DNA of 64,000 nt from Adiantum capillus-veneris (Eukaryota > Streptophyta > Polypodiopsida > Polypodiales > Pteridaceae), in contig CM043953.1 in NCBI GenBank assembly GCA_014529385.2, positions 108,880,549-108,944,548 of the forward strand, in the 5' to 3' direction. How positions within the stretch are numbered: position 1 is the stretch's first letter; each line of letters opens with the position of its first letter. The notes beneath the pieces were generated by a model. The model saw nothing but the letters and a program-made list of their open reading frames with translations, had not been told where the DNA came from and searched no databases. A program made the translations under genes and the position numbers. Shown piece by piece: positions 40,308 through 51,719 of this stretch.

Positions 40308-41741
40308 TTACAATGGTACTTGGCCAAAACCCATCATTTCTCTATGGTCATGAAACTCTTTGCTCACCTTTGGTAGAGGATGTTCTCTGAGGTTGTCACG
40401 ATTTCTTTCATGGTTTACACAAACTGTGAGAAATTGGATAGCTCGTTTACCATCTTTGCTACGTATCCTAGCATATGCTGAACCATCATCCATTACCTTT
40501 GTTTCCATTTGAACTCCCACAATGTAGGGTTGTCCAAGGATGAGATGATATGAAGATGTATCCTGTACAAAGAAGTTTTGGTCAATCTTTACATCACCTA
40601 TTGTTACCTTCACACCTGGACATGCTGCATACAATTCACCGGATAAATTCTTTGCCACTTTTACCATCTAGCCATGATCTGTGTCCATCGGACATTTGCA
40701 CTTGTTGTAGAGACTCTTTGACATTATGTTTATTTCTGAACCATGGTCAATCAAGGCAACAAATGGCTCTTCAAGATCACCTACCTTGACCAAAGTTTCT
40801 GTAGTAGCCCTTGCCCAATGACTTCGTGAATAGTAACTCGTAGGAATATCTTCAACTTCTTCATCATCATTTGAGAAATGCACTTGCTTCACTCTCCCAC
40901 TAGATTGGTAGCATCCTACCACAACTCCATCATCCTCCTTATTTTGCAGCTGCATCCCTTGTGTCTTCGAGGTTTCCCCTTCAACCTGTGGACGAGAAAC
41001 TTCAGAAAGGGTTTGCCTCTTCCTCTTGATGATGTCAATGATCTCCTCATGGAATTCACGCTTTGCAATGCCAAGAACTTCTCCCAGAGTAAACTCAATC
41101 TTGCTATTCAAGATCCTTTCCTCCAAGACTTTCTTTAAATCTGTAGCAACGTCAATATCAGATTGTAGTTTATAAGTTGGGCCTTTTGTCTTACCTTTTG
41201 TTGGCTCTTTCTTCTTTCCTGTTGTAGACTCCTCCATGAGTACTTCAGGTGGAGACGCTCCTTGTGTTGAGGGTGTTTGGGAAGGCATTGAGTCGCTTAT
41301 TCCCCCACTTCTGGAAGCTCTTTTTGATAGTCCTTCATCAACATTCTCACGTCTGCACTTCTCTTCTACAATCGCCTCATTTTGTTGGCATTTTTTAATG
41401 TAGGCATGCCCTGAAAATGAGTCCACTGGATCATTCCATCCTGTTTCTAGACGTATGCAATCACCTGCTTCATGTAGAATCTCTTTTGTAAGCTTTCCAT
41501 TTTTAGCTAATTGCATGACATTTGGCCAAATTTGACCATGATGGTCACTCACCTCTTCATCATTAAGGTGCTCAATTTTTACTCCATAAGTAGCTGCCTC
41601 AACTGAAGAGCTGGAACGGTTAGTTGCCATATCTTCAACTAAGGTTTGCATTCCCCCCTTCCCAAAGTTACTTCTCAAGGGTAGACCTGTCTCTCTTAAG
41701 TGGATTTTACCATTCTTAAAAAAGACAACATCTTTTGACAA
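40308..41741 (-). pseudogene. M5 Gag-Pol linker and retropepsin
   Basis: Frame 40668-41741 (357 codons) begins MSKDVVFFKNGKIHLRETGL, continues through a Lys/Glu-rich linker (TGKKKEPTKGKTKGPTYKLQ) and ends with FVALIDHGSEINIMSKSLYN, the protease active site with D-H-G in place of D-S/T-G. A TAG replaces the Trp of DTDHGWMVKV. Frame 40308-40667 continues with GELYAACPGVKVTIGDVKID, SYHLILGQPYIVGVQM and NHERNRDNLREHP. The D-H-G motif and the phrase after it resemble, from memory, fungal gypsy proteases. Confidence 0.85.
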
Positions 41742-41825
41742 AGCATCACTAAAATCATCACAATCCCTTCTTACATGGTCTGTACTATCACACCAAATAC
41801 ATCTATTAACAAACCCTTCTTTGGG

Positions 41826-42683
41826 CTATTGTCTTTGCCTAGGAAGTGGCCCTGATGGTTGGCCTTTTTCTTCAAGCTTTGCAAGCTTCACCTTCAAGTC
41901 ACGCATTCCCTTCACAAGCTCATCTAGCCTGGACTCATCAAACTTAGGAGCGATAAAAGTAGGCTTTACCATTTTGTCAGAAGTTGAGGTGGAAGGACTT
42001 GTAGTGTTTACTACCATCTTGTCCCTTCTTCTTTGTCATTTGGCAAGCAGTGACACAGCACCTTCAACCTCATTCCAGTCGGTCTTTAGTCCTTGCTCAT
42101 CATATTTATCTTCAAGAAGAAGCTCCAAATTTTCGTGAAACTCTTTACCTGCAGCTTGTAAGTAAAGATCTGTCTTCTGTACATCTAGTGTGGCCCTTCC
42201 TGTCCTTGTGAGTTGTGCATAGCGCCGCTCAAATTCCCTAAGTAGCTCTGTTATTGATAGTCCTTGCTTTGGCTTGACTACCCATTCTAAGAATGTCCTT
42301 TTGGTCACTCTCTCCGAGTCCTCCATGAAATATTCCTCCTTTAAAAATACTTTGAGTTCTTTCCAATTTCTCCCATGCCCATCTTTAATTGCCCTAACAT
42401 GCTCCCTGCTTTTTGGAGCAAAAACTAGCTCCAAGCTTTGAATCGTCTCACCTTCTAACACGCGATGCAGCTCCATCTCCTTCAAATACTCGTGTAAGTA
42501 CTTGGTTACATCTTTGCCATTGAATTGATCCATTCTGTTGACGACTGCTTGTATGGCCTTCGTTGCTGAAATCTCCCTTCTTTTAGTGGCATGTTGTTGT
42601 TGCATGAACATTGTAAATGCTTGAAACATTTGCATTGTTGATGGGTCAAAATGCATACCCTGTTGCACAACATGATCACCCAT
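41826..42683 (-). pseudogene. M5 Gag
   Basis: The natural start is the ATG at 42683 (MGDHVVQQGMHFDPSTMQMF), conserved in both array copies; the longer open frame upstream runs into the leader. The core has KMDQ/RMDQFNGKDVTKYLHEYL, GHGRNWKELKVFLKEEYF and FLEWVVKPKQGLSITELLRE. A TGA replaces the Arg of LLAKRQRRR at about 42036. Frame 41826-42017 continues, and a TAG at RQRQ* precedes the knuckle CIWCDSTDHVRRDC (minus strand, 41760-41805). Confidence 0.88.
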
Positions 42684-42931
42684 GGTTACCCACAAATTCT
42701 CACCCTGGCAGGTTCGCATCGGGTTCACAAAAAATATGTCAAAAAGTAGGCGGTCTTGCCAGGAAGGCACCGGGCCTCTTGCTGTGAGAGTTTGTGAGGA
42801 AGCTCAAGGGTTATGAGAAAGAGATAAGATGTAGATAACATAGCTTTTAGAGCTAAAGAATAAATGTAGCCAAAGAAGCCGCTCATTTTTCCTTACAAAC
42901 ACATACGTGATGGAGAGAACTCATGAAAGAT

Positions 42932-43146
42932 AGTCAGAACAAAACAAAAATGAAAACATCGAGATTACGATCATATCGTATCATGGGTAGGATAAAAGGG
43001 TTAATGGATGAGTTAATGATATTTAATCTTTGATGTCCAAATAAGCTGTGGATTGCTCTTTGGAACTGTAGCTTTGTGCTTACTATAATGTATATGTTTT
43101 GTCTAGCGATTGGGATTAGTTGTCAGTACAAATCCTCTTGATTCAT
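42932..43146 (-). pseudogene. ORF B5, stopped early
   Basis: Starts ATGAATCAAGAGGATTTGTA and meets TGA at codon 8, where other copies have ACA. Later codons still match B1. Approximate 3' end. Confidence 0.7.
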
Positions 43147-43365
43147 AATAAAATAACCACATTCACATCAAAAGAGAAGTCATAGTCAATAATAGGTATT
43201 ATGATGGGATCTAGTGAGAGAAGTATTTCGTTGAGCCTTTCAGGACCAAATAAACACTATGCGTTGCTGAAAGTGAATCTTTTGACTAATCCAAATGTTG
43301 AACCTAAGAGATTGCACTGAATGGAATTGAAAGAAATTAACTCCATGTGGATTATGGTTATTCAT
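43143..43365 (-). pseudogene. ORF A5, frameshifted
   Basis: Starts ATGAATAACC and encodes FNIWISQKIHFQQRIVFIW, after which a 2-bp loss in the codons for FLFG shifts the frame. The later part (ILLSLDPIIIP in the other phase) and the ATGA overlap with B5 (43143-43146) remain. Confidence 0.75.
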
Positions 43366-44899
43366 CAATGTTCAAAGATAAAGGTGTGAAAGAAGTGAAA
43401 GGAGAAGAAGAAGAGAGTTTCTCTCCCAAGCCCTATTGTTGCCCTTAGGCAATAAGGATACTGCGGGGAGAGAAGTACCTGTAGCAAGGAGATTCTAGAG
43501 TTTGTGGAAGAGAATGAGAACCTTAAGAGAGAGAGAGATGGTTGTGGAAGATGAAGATATGGTTACTAACCTTGTGCACATAATTGTTTCCCGCAAGAAG
43601 GTTGTACCCATTACATTGACAAGGTTGCTGCTTGAATACCTTCCAATGAAACAATTAGGACACAACAAGAGAGATCAAAGGAGGAGTAAGATAGAATTAG
43701 AGATAGATCTAAGTGTGGTTGTGGTATGAAAGATAGATAATGAGAGATACAGATAGAGTTAGAGACAAGTATTGGACTAGATATGCAAATGAAAGTAAAA
43801 CTAGCAACATATATCTTACATGAGAGCAATCGCCACCACCTTAATGGAGAGAGAAGATGAGGCAAGACTTCAGCCTTTCTTCAAGAGAAAGTGTGGCACT
43901 AAGATGAGTGTGTCACTATGGAATTGAGCTATTCTCACTCACTCATAACTTGCCCCAATGAAGAGAAGGTTGCCCTTTTTATAGGTGAGGGAGCCATGTT
44001 TTACATAATCACTTGATTAGGCTAAAGAGTTAGCCCAAATCAAATGTTCTTTGGATATTTCTTAAAATGAGCTATATTAGGACTCAAAATATCATGAAAT
44101 TCAACATTTTTGGTCATTGAGGCTCCATGTGGGTGCATGATGTATATGGGCCCCACCTAGGCATCTTCTGTGTGGCTCCAATAGGGGGTCCCAACTTGTG
44201 TGTCTTGTCCTTCAAGGCATCTTTGAGGTGTCACATTCACATGCTGATGTATTTTATCCTCCAAATATCGTATTTTATGGAAAAAGACCAAGATTACCTC
44301 TTTTTACTTGATTCACTTGTTTACCATCTCTTCTTGTAGTGTAGTTATGAGAGGGTTTTTCACTGGTTTCCCTGTAACTTTTGACCTGTAACTCGGATTG
44401 ACATGCTTCAAAAGGAAAAATTGGCCTACTAAAAGAGCTTGACTTGGTTTTGGCATTTTCTCCATGCCCTTAGGTCGGAATTTTCTAATTGGGATGGTCC
44501 AAGAAGCTTTGGATCTTCCTTTTCATAAAGTCTTCTAGTAGGCCCTTCCCTCTTGTATGTATCCAAGAAGGTAGGCATTATTGAAGGGTTATATTATTAG
44601 ATAAATGTGAAAATAAGAAAGTAATTTATATATGGTAGGGTATAGCTGAGATATTAGAAGAAATATACAAATGCTTTTCCCCCAGACAAAAAGAGGCACA
44701 ATCATTGATACTTCTCTTGCAGTACTTTCTAATAGTAATGTACATTTATATTACTTCAAAGGTAATACTAAGGTATGGTAGAAAGCTTTTATTTATGCAT
44801 ATGAGTATTATATGAAGTATACTTATGCGTCAAAAAGTCACAAGATAAATTGTTTAATGCCCGTTCCCACTATATACGTGCCACAAGACTACAACGACA

Positions 44900-45363
44900 C
44901 TGCTTATGCAAAATGAAACTTTATAAAAAGCACCATTTGTATGTATTTTTGAGCTTGTACATAAAACGTGATTCTCAAAATTTTTGCAAGAGTCTCCTTT
45001 CTATGGAGACCTCTTCATAAAAAAATATGTACACCCTTTCTTAGGCTCCCACATGGGATTTCCTTCACATAAACTCTTAATTACATCACTTTAACGATTC
45101 TGTAATTTCACAAAAATCAACACAGAAGCCAATGGTGTCAACATAATCTAACTACATAGGAAAGATCCAATCAAAGTCATCTCCACATCATGTGGCCATC
45201 ATGTACCAAACAAACACAAAAGAAACACCCAAATGAAATGTATGGAGCATACCAAAATGCCATGTCAATGTCATATTGCTGCCGTGTACATGAAAACATA
45301 AATCAAAATATCAAGATGTGTACTATTAGAATAGAGTTTCCTCAACCAAGTGTGCATCTGCAA
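44900..45363. other. Spacer, nothing recognised
   Basis: Unique AT-rich DNA beyond the M5 LTR. No conserved ORF or repeat seen. Confidence 0.4.
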
Positions 45364-45549
45364 TCAACATTTCATAGGTCCACATGCAATGTCGGTCAAA
45401 CATCTTTCATAGAGCACATCATCTAGCTCTAGACACTTGCAATGCCTCATATCTTCCACAGAATCTCGGCCCAAACCACCACACCCTGCAAACAAGTCCA
45501 AAACATAGGCATGAGGATCAATAAATGTTGCCAACAACCACCTAACCAT
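45364..45549 (-). pseudogene. Possible methyltransferase fragment
   Basis: A 61-codon frame contains YVLDLFAGCGGLGRDSVEDM followed by CKCLELDD. D-L-F-A-G-C-G-G-L-G is the S-adenosylmethionine-binding motif I of many DNA, RNA and protein methyltransferases, with an acidic residue about 20 positions later as expected for motif II. The segment ends at TGA after GPMKC. An AG acceptor-like site (TTAG|GTGG on the minus strand near 45545) lies before it. It may be an exon of a host gene or a captured fragment. No catalytic motif IV was seen. Confidence 0.4.
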
Positions 45550-45625
45550 ATAAAAAGTAAGTTAGAAACCTAATGCAAACACATATATACCATAACATTC
45601 ACTAGTATCATACTTTGGACTAGTC

Positions 45626-45847
45626 TTAACAAATGAACAAAGAAGACCGCTCTGCCCCGATTCTAAGAATAACACCATCAATCTCAATGGGAAAGACTAC
45701 ATCATCTATCATGTAGCTACAATTTGCTGGAAACAATCTCTCGATAATTTTCTCCCCTGCCTCTCTATCATACTGTAGCAATAGATGGCCAACACGATAC
45801 CAAAGACACATGGTAAGATCAAGTAGATGCATAAATAAATAACTCAA
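45626..45847 (-). other. Possible upstream exon of the same fragment
   Basis: A 73-codon frame with RVGHLLLQYDREAGEKIIER and VFPIEIDGVILRIGAERSS, lying 77 bp upstream of the methyltransferase-like frame in the same direction. Composition looks coding, and it borders GT/AG-like sites, but I recognise no family. It may equally be chance. Confidence 0.25.
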
Positions 45848-47351
45848 ATAATGAATTTCATAGCAATAATGTTTTTAGTTAGGAAATTAAACTATGACAC
45901 TAAGTTTGTTATCTCACTGCCTCTCTAGTGAGTGGATGTTGATGTGCCTTCTTGTTACACATGAGGGTCCATGTACGTTGTCGTGCTGTGACACGTACAT
46001 AGTGGGAACGAATGCTACAAGGTCTATCTTGTGACTTTTTAGATACATAATTATATTTCCTATAATCTATATATGCATATCTAAGTATAACAATAAGCTG
46101 CTTTCTATCTCATCCTATTATTTATCTCAAGGATAACATATTCTTACTTTATCGTCAAAAAGTACTATGGGAAAAGCGTCAATAGCTCCGACTCTTTAAC
46201 TTGAGGCAAAAAGCATTGATTTTTTCTTTTTACTATCTAATTATTATCTCACACCCTAGCTAGATCCTATATCTAGGGTAACTTCCAATATGTATATTCT
46301 ATGTATTTTTCATATTTTTTCTTATATTTCTTTTAAATAGCTACTAGGAAGGAATCAAATCCTAGTGGGACACTAGTAGGCATGTTTTTCAAAGATAATA
46401 TTTTTAATGAATTATTGAATCATGATTACAAAACTTTCTCAAGGAGCAATCTCATGCTTTCATATGGCATGAGGTGTCCATTGGAATCAAATAAAAGTCT
46501 AGGCTAAGGAGACCACAAGAAGACTTTTGCTGCCAAAACTGTACCCTGTTCTAATGATTTTTTTTCCACAAAGTTCCAATTTGAATTGGAAAAAATATAT
46601 AAAATGGGATGAATTTTTTGCCCATAATTTTTCTTTTTTATTTGGAGCCATGGTTGAGGAGATATGATCAAAAACCTGGACCCCAGTCTGCCTACATCAT
46701 GGAGGGACAGCTCATTTCCAACTTTTCCAGTTTCTGTTCACACTGGATCTTCTCTTCTCGTGTAAACCCTTGGGGGTTCTCTTCACCTATAAAAGGAAAC
46801 CTCTTCTTCCTTGAAATGCATTCAAGCCATTGATGAGAGGAATTCATGAGGGAGTGAGAGTAGTAATGCCTAATTGTACTTAGCCATAAACATAAGCCTA
46901 AGCCTACACTTGCTCCTAGAGAAAGACTAGCCATTCTTGTAAGCTATCCTTCAAAGATAAGCTCTAATCAAAGAAAGACTTGAACTTGGTGCATCAATCA
47001 AGACTTTAAGTCTTCCCTCTTCTTCTCTCTCCATCAAAACTAGTGAATAACTCGCGAAGGGTTTGTCAAGTAAGATGTGTTCTACTTTGATAATTTGTTG
47101 ATTTCTTGTTATTTTCTTTTTCACCACTAATCCAACATATATCTCTAATCTCATCTCCCTTTCTAGACAAACCTATCTCTCTCACTCTTAGAAATTCATT
47201 CTCTCTAAAAACTCTAGGTTCTCCTTGCTATAGGTATATCTCTCCCTGCAATATCCTTATTGCCTACGGGCAAGAATAGGGCTTGCAAGGGAAATTCTCT
47301 TCTCTTCTCTTCTCTCATATCTATATTTTGCACATACTAGAGTTATCCTAA

Positions 47352-47570
47352 ATGAATAATCCACACGATGAGAATTTCTATCGCTTCCACTCTGTGCGAT
47401 CTATTAGAATTAACATATGGATTGGCCGTAAAATACACTTTCAACAACGTATAGTGTTTCTCTTTGGCCTAGAAAGGCTCAATGAAATACTTGTTTCACC
47501 GGATCCCATCATATTACCTCTTATAGACTATAAATTTTCTTTTGATATAAGTGTAGTTATCTTGCTATGA
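47352..47570 (+). CDS. ORF A2, intact
   Basis: 72 codons, MNNPHDENFYRFHSVRSIRI to FDISVVILL. It differs from A1 at about ten residues, mostly conservative (for example WIGRK for WISRK). The stop again overlaps ATG of ORF B as ATGA at 47567-47570. The same TATA and leader arrangement precedes it. Unknown function. Confidence 0.8.
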   Translation: MNNPHDENFYRFHSVRSIRINIWIGRKIHFQQRIVFLFGLERLNEILVSPDPIILPLIDYKFSFDISVVILL

Positions 47571-47780
47571 ACCAAGAGGATTTGTACACACAATTAATCC
47601 CAATCACTAGACAAAACATATATATTATGGTAATCACAAAACTACAATTCTAAAGAACACTTTGTAGCATGTTTACGGTCGGCAAAGATTGAACGCCATT
47701 AACTCATCTATTAACCCTTTCATATTACCCATGATACGATATGACCATAGCCTTTTTGTTTTCATCTTTGTATTGTTTTG
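47567..47780 (+). pseudogene. ORF B2, stopped at codon 29
   Basis: Identical to B1 at the start (MNQEDLYTQLIPITRQNIYI), then CAATTC is followed by TAA where B1 has CAA. The remaining frame is also disturbed near LFG. The copy at 52979 has the same TAA, so the stop is inherited. Confidence 0.75.
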
Positions 47781-47987
47781 ATATTCTCGTTTTTGTTCTT
47801 CCTTTGTGTGTGTGAGTGCAAGAGAGAAAGAGTAGGGCTTCTTTGATTGCACTTCCTTCCAAACCCTAGACTTCATGGCATCTATGGTTTAACTCCTTTT
47901 CATAGTTTTTTAGAGTTCTCTCACAAACTCTCACAGCCAAAAGCCCGGTGCTTTCCTGGCAAGATCGCGAATTTCTCGACATATTTT

Positions 47988-48007
47988 TGGTGAACCCGAC
48001 GTGAATC
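47988..48007 (+). promoter_or_regulatory. Candidate primer binding site
   Basis: TGGTGAACCCGACGTGAATC starts six bases after the LTR end. Related sequence follows the LTR ends at 42736 (minus) and 53396. I could not assign it to a tRNA from memory. Confidence 0.5.
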
Positions 48008-48034
48008 TGACAGGGTCAGATTTTGTGGGTAACC

Positions 48035-48260
48035 ATGGGTGATCATGTAGAGCAACAAGGTATGCATTTTGACCCAGCAACAATGCCAATGTTTCAAGAA
48101 TTTACAATGTTTATGCAACAACAACATGCCATGGAAAAAAGAGAGATTTCAGCAACCAAAGCCATACAAGTGGTCGTCAACAAAATGGATCAATTCAATG
48201 GTAAAGATGTAACCAAGTACACGGTCATGCGTAAGTTCTCAAAAAAGATGGTTTGGACCG
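48035..48260 (+). pseudogene. Gag start fused in frame to integrase tail
   Basis: From ATG 48035 it encodes Gag up to MDQFNGKDVTKY and then, without a frame break, VMRKFSKKMVW, which belongs to the integrase C-terminal domain (compare 58470-58500). Thus about 5 kb between Gag and the integrase end was deleted. The fused frame is then interrupted at 48262 by the solo LTR and would resume at 51004 (YVVKNVHENATY). Confidence 0.85.
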
Positions 48261-49087
48261 TTGTTGGGGGATATGAGTTTGCTATGTGAGCCAGACAGGT
48301 GCCGGCCTCTGGCTGTGGGTGGTGTGAAAGAGAGAGAACAAGAACAATAGATGCAACTGAACCTGGAAATCATTGTAATCATCAATTAATTGATTAACGC
48401 TTGAGTACAACTTAATCTTTAGCCAAGGCGGGCTGTTAACAACATCGTCACTAGGATCATCTGCTAATTAGGAGTTTAAGCTCCCGTTTACAGGATTAAC
48501 CGGGCCGTTAATGACACCGGACTCAACAAAATTGTTAAATCAATTTCTAGGTGATGACGGTTATGGAAATTTTCCTCATGTTACTTCATCTGCTTCAAAT
48601 GCCCGTGGATTCTGCAGTCTTCAATTCACTACATCAATCATCAAGCTTCAGTAGTTATTAATTATCCTGCTTTGTATGCATGCACTTACTTATGTGCCGT
48701 TTATGAATTTTTACGTCTCCTCTAATCCATTTGCTATGATCGCCTTTGGTCCTCTGACTCTCTTTTTCTTGAATACCTTATCTTGCCGAAATGTGCTTAT
48801 CTCCTCTTGCCAAGCATCACTCTTTACCTTGCCAAGATCTACCTTACCTGCTCTTGCCAAACTTCACTCTTTCCCTTGCCGAGATCTTCCGTACCCTTGA
48901 CTGAGAGAGTTCCTAGCTTTTCCGATTCAATTGTGAGCTTGAAGTCGAGCCTAGTTCCCTTGTGCCTCCTCTTGATTATGGCCGAGAGAGGGAGAGAACA
49001 CCGTGTTCTTGCTCCTTCGAGTCTTGGCTTCCTCTTATGACTCAAGGTCCTGAGAAAGAGAGAGCAAGAGACTTTCCTTGCCTTGGC

Positions 49088-49090
<3 letters not shown>

Positions 49091-49159
<69 letters not shown>
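49091..49159 (+). repeat. (AG)n microsatellite in solo LTR
   Basis: About 34 pure AG units. ER- and SL-repeat frames here are artefacts. Confidence 0.97.
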
Positions 49160-49162
<3 letters not shown>

Positions 49163-49905
49163 TTCCTCCCTTGGCTCCCTTTACCTCCTCGCCTTCCCCT
49201 CTTCACTCGTTGGCTTGCCAATACTTCCCTCCTTAGTTGCTTCGGAAAAAGCCTCAAGCTCCTTCCTCTTCTTGCTTGATTCGCTTTGACAAGTTTCTCG
49301 CATTACTTGCTTCTTGTTCAAGCTCGAGTAGGAGAGAGAAAGATCTTTGCCTTTCTTCAAGATTGTTCCCTTAAGCCGAGAGAGAGAGATAGATAATCCT
49401 CTCTTGCTTTGATTGGAGATGGAGAGAGAGAGAAAGAAGCTTTGCCTTTCTTCGTTATGCCTCGAATCCCATCTCCTCGCCTTGCTTCCCTTTCGTTCAT
49501 CTCCTGCAACTCCTGCCCTCGTTGGCTTTGCAATACCTCCTCATGCCACAGGCCCTTCCTCCCCTCACCTTTCTTCGTTGATGCTTTCTATCTCCGCATG
49601 CCAAAGTCCCCCTATTATTAGCGTGCCTTCCCTAGGCAGTGGCGCCGACGCTAATGACGTGGCGCGGGAGTCTACCCAATGAAGTGGCAGTGGTGGGAGT
49701 GAGGTGCACGAAATGTAGCGGGAGTGGCTCCAAAAACGGTCGCCCTAGCCTGCTCTTCAATTGTCTCTTCACACAGGAGCTCGTCCAAGGTTCGAGCTGG
49801 TTGGCGCGACTCCAACTTATCCCCCCTCGCTCTCTGTTCATAGCTTTGACGCCATGCTCTTTTTTTTTTCTTTGCTTACACACTTAAGCCCCTTTAATTT
49901 TTCTC

Positions 49906-49995
49906 TGGGCGGCCATTGGCTGAGCCTTGAATTGGGCGGCCTTGGTTTGAGCCATTCCCTTGGGCGGCCATGCTGAGCCTTTGGGCGGGCGGCCG
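49906..49995 (+). repeat. Short tandem GGGCGGCC repeat
   Basis: Three to four imperfect units of about 25-28 bp, each GGGCGGCC followed by a TGAGCC, inside the solo LTR. Confidence 0.7.
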
Positions 49996-51003
49996 ACTAA
50001 TGCCCTTGTAGGGCACCACATTTGGCATACACTTCGGCTTGGGCACCATTTAAGAGAACCACATTTGGGCATACATATTAACCAAGGGATTGCCAAGCTT
50101 CCTTCATTGGGCGGGCATTGGCATACATGCCGGCCAAAGCTATGCAGTAGGCATTAAATTTGGCGTACATATCGATTAAAGCATCGCCAAGCACATCAAC
50201 TTCGAATCCCCTTTGGCGGATTTATTCCATTGATTTGGGCACCACATGTGATACATATGCCGGCCAAAGCAGTGCCAAGCACAACATTCTTCTCCAGCAA
50301 GCCTTGCCTAACAATATCTTCGTGCATCTTATTGCCCATAACAACATCCCGAATAGTGTCAAAATTATCGAGCTCAACAGCGCCAACAACTGACACCGGA
50401 CTCTGCCTGCCAAGCCATAAATCCCTTTAGAATTCTCAAACTGCATAGAATGCATACGAACCCTATTGAGGAGGCCAAATTCTCAGATGGCATTCCGACC
50501 GAGCGGACCGGCCTGGCACGGAACCGACCCCCAGCGAATCTTTAACGGTTAATATCTTGGCGATCGAGACTCCAATCATTGATCTAAAAAGACCGACGCG
50601 CTCCACAAAGTGAGCACTTCAAGCCCGTGTATTCATCCTATTTTTGTCACCTCAGCTGCATTTGCCCAATCCGGTACGGATCTACAATCGACTTAAACTT
50701 CAATATGCCATAACTTCTTCACCGTAGCTCCAATCGAAGAGCTGTAAAGACAGGCCGGTAGATCACTTTAAGAACTACAGTTCTAGATCATAAACTCACA
50801 TATGTGCTCACTTGAAGCATACTCCTTTTTGGCATCATTAAGGCATCAATTGGCGCTTTAAAGCCGCATCTGGCATACATTAATCATTAGACTTGGCCTG
50901 TTAACAAGACCTCATCACTGACCATTAATCAAGTAGGCTTCAAAGAAGCTTAGCTTGTATTTCTCTGCTCTTTTTCTTATCATGGAAGCGGAGATGCACG
51001 ACA

Positions 51004-51284
51004 CCCTATGTTGTAAAGAATGTGCATGAAAATGCTACTTACATCCTGTTTGAACTAGAGGGTACATAAGTAAAGATTCCCATTGCAAGAAAAAGGATCA
51101 AAATGTTTAAGAGAAGAGTAGATAGTGATCAAGAAGATGTTGAAGAGGAGGAAAACAAAACACAGATGAAGATCAAAGTAAAAATGAAGCGTTGGAAGCT
51201 ATCAATGAAGATAAAATCATGAAAGATCTGCAAGAGGATTGATCTTGCAAAGATCAAATGTGGCACATACGAGAGAATGTGCAG
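51004..51284 (+). pseudogene. Integrase C-terminal tail of array unit 1
   Basis: Continues the interrupted fusion frame: YVVKNVHENATY, then KIPIARKRIKMFKRR, with a TAA inside (GT-TAA-VK) and a frame change in the acidic tail. Matches 58509-58730. Followed by the polypurine tract GTTTAGAGGGGGTGGA at 51285-51300. Confidence 0.8.
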
Positions 51285-51561
51285 GTTTAGAGGGGGTGGA
51301 TGTCATGCTGTGACACATACATAGTGGGAGCAAATATTACAAGGTCTATCTTGTGACTTTTTAGATACATAATTAAGTATATTTCTTATAATGTACATAT
51401 ACATATCTAAGTATAATAATAAGCTGCTTTCTATCTCATCCTATTATTTATCTCAAGGATAACATATTCTTACTTTACCGTCAAAAAGTACTATGGAAAA
51501 AGCATCAATAGCTCCGCCTCTTTAACTTGAGGCAAAAAGCATTGATTCTTTCTTTCTACTA

Positions 51562-51719
51562 TCTAATTATTATCTCACACCCTAGCTAGATCCTATATCT
51601 AGGGTAACTTCTAATATATATATTCATTATATGTATATTATTTAATTATTATCTCACACCCTAGCTAGATCCTATATCTAGGGTAACTTCTAATATATAT
51701 ATTCATTATATGTATTTTT
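51562..51719 (+). repeat. 79-bp direct duplication in LTR 2
   Basis: The block with CACCCTAGCTAGATCCTATA occurs twice here, but once in LTR 1 and LTR 3. Units are nearly identical. Confidence 0.85.

Larger units (their letters stand above)
36312..44899 (-). mobile_element. Near-full-length Ty3/gypsy element M5
   Basis: Minus-strand element with 5' LTR (42737-44899), a 6-kb internal region (36745-42736) with Gag, protease, RT/RNase H and integrase, and the first 433 bp of the 3' LTR (36312-36744). The 3' LTR is truncated where P1 begins. The coding region has several single-base stops and frameshifts but all catalytic motifs that I could check are present. Confidence 0.92.
42737..44899 (-). 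repeat. M5 5' LTR (2163 bp) with decayed ORFs A and B
   Basis: On the minus strand begins TGTCGTTGTAGTCTTGTGGC (a variant with a few extra bases) and ends CGCCTACTTTTTGACA. TATA at 43975-43983. The stretch after the end, GTGAACCCGATGCGAACCTG, matches the primer-site region of the array. Its U3 is distinct enough to mark a subfamily. Confidence 0.9.
45979..47981 (+). repeat. Array LTR 1 (2003 bp)
   Basis: Starts TGTCGTGCTGTGACACGTAC, ends GAATTTCTCGACA. TATA box at 46788-46796. Contains intact ORF A2 and stopped ORF B2. Confidence 0.92.
48262..51003 (-). repeat. Solo LTR of a related family (2742 bp)
   Basis: On the minus strand begins TGTCGTGCATCTCCGCTTCC and ends CATATCCCCCAACA. The block before its end (GGCCGGCACCTGTCTGGC) resembles the GCCCGGTGCTTTCCTGGC block of the other LTRs. 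Flanks CCGT (48258-48261) and CCCT (51004-51007) may be a 4-bp target duplication with one mismatch. It splits integrase codons that are contiguous in the intact copy. It contains a GA array, short repeats of GGGCGGCC, and no recognised ORF. Confidence 0.75.

Noticed and set aside
48676-49887. Several ORFs of 70-105 codons in the solo LTR
   Set aside because: Overlapping frames on both strands around GA arrays; no family resemblance.
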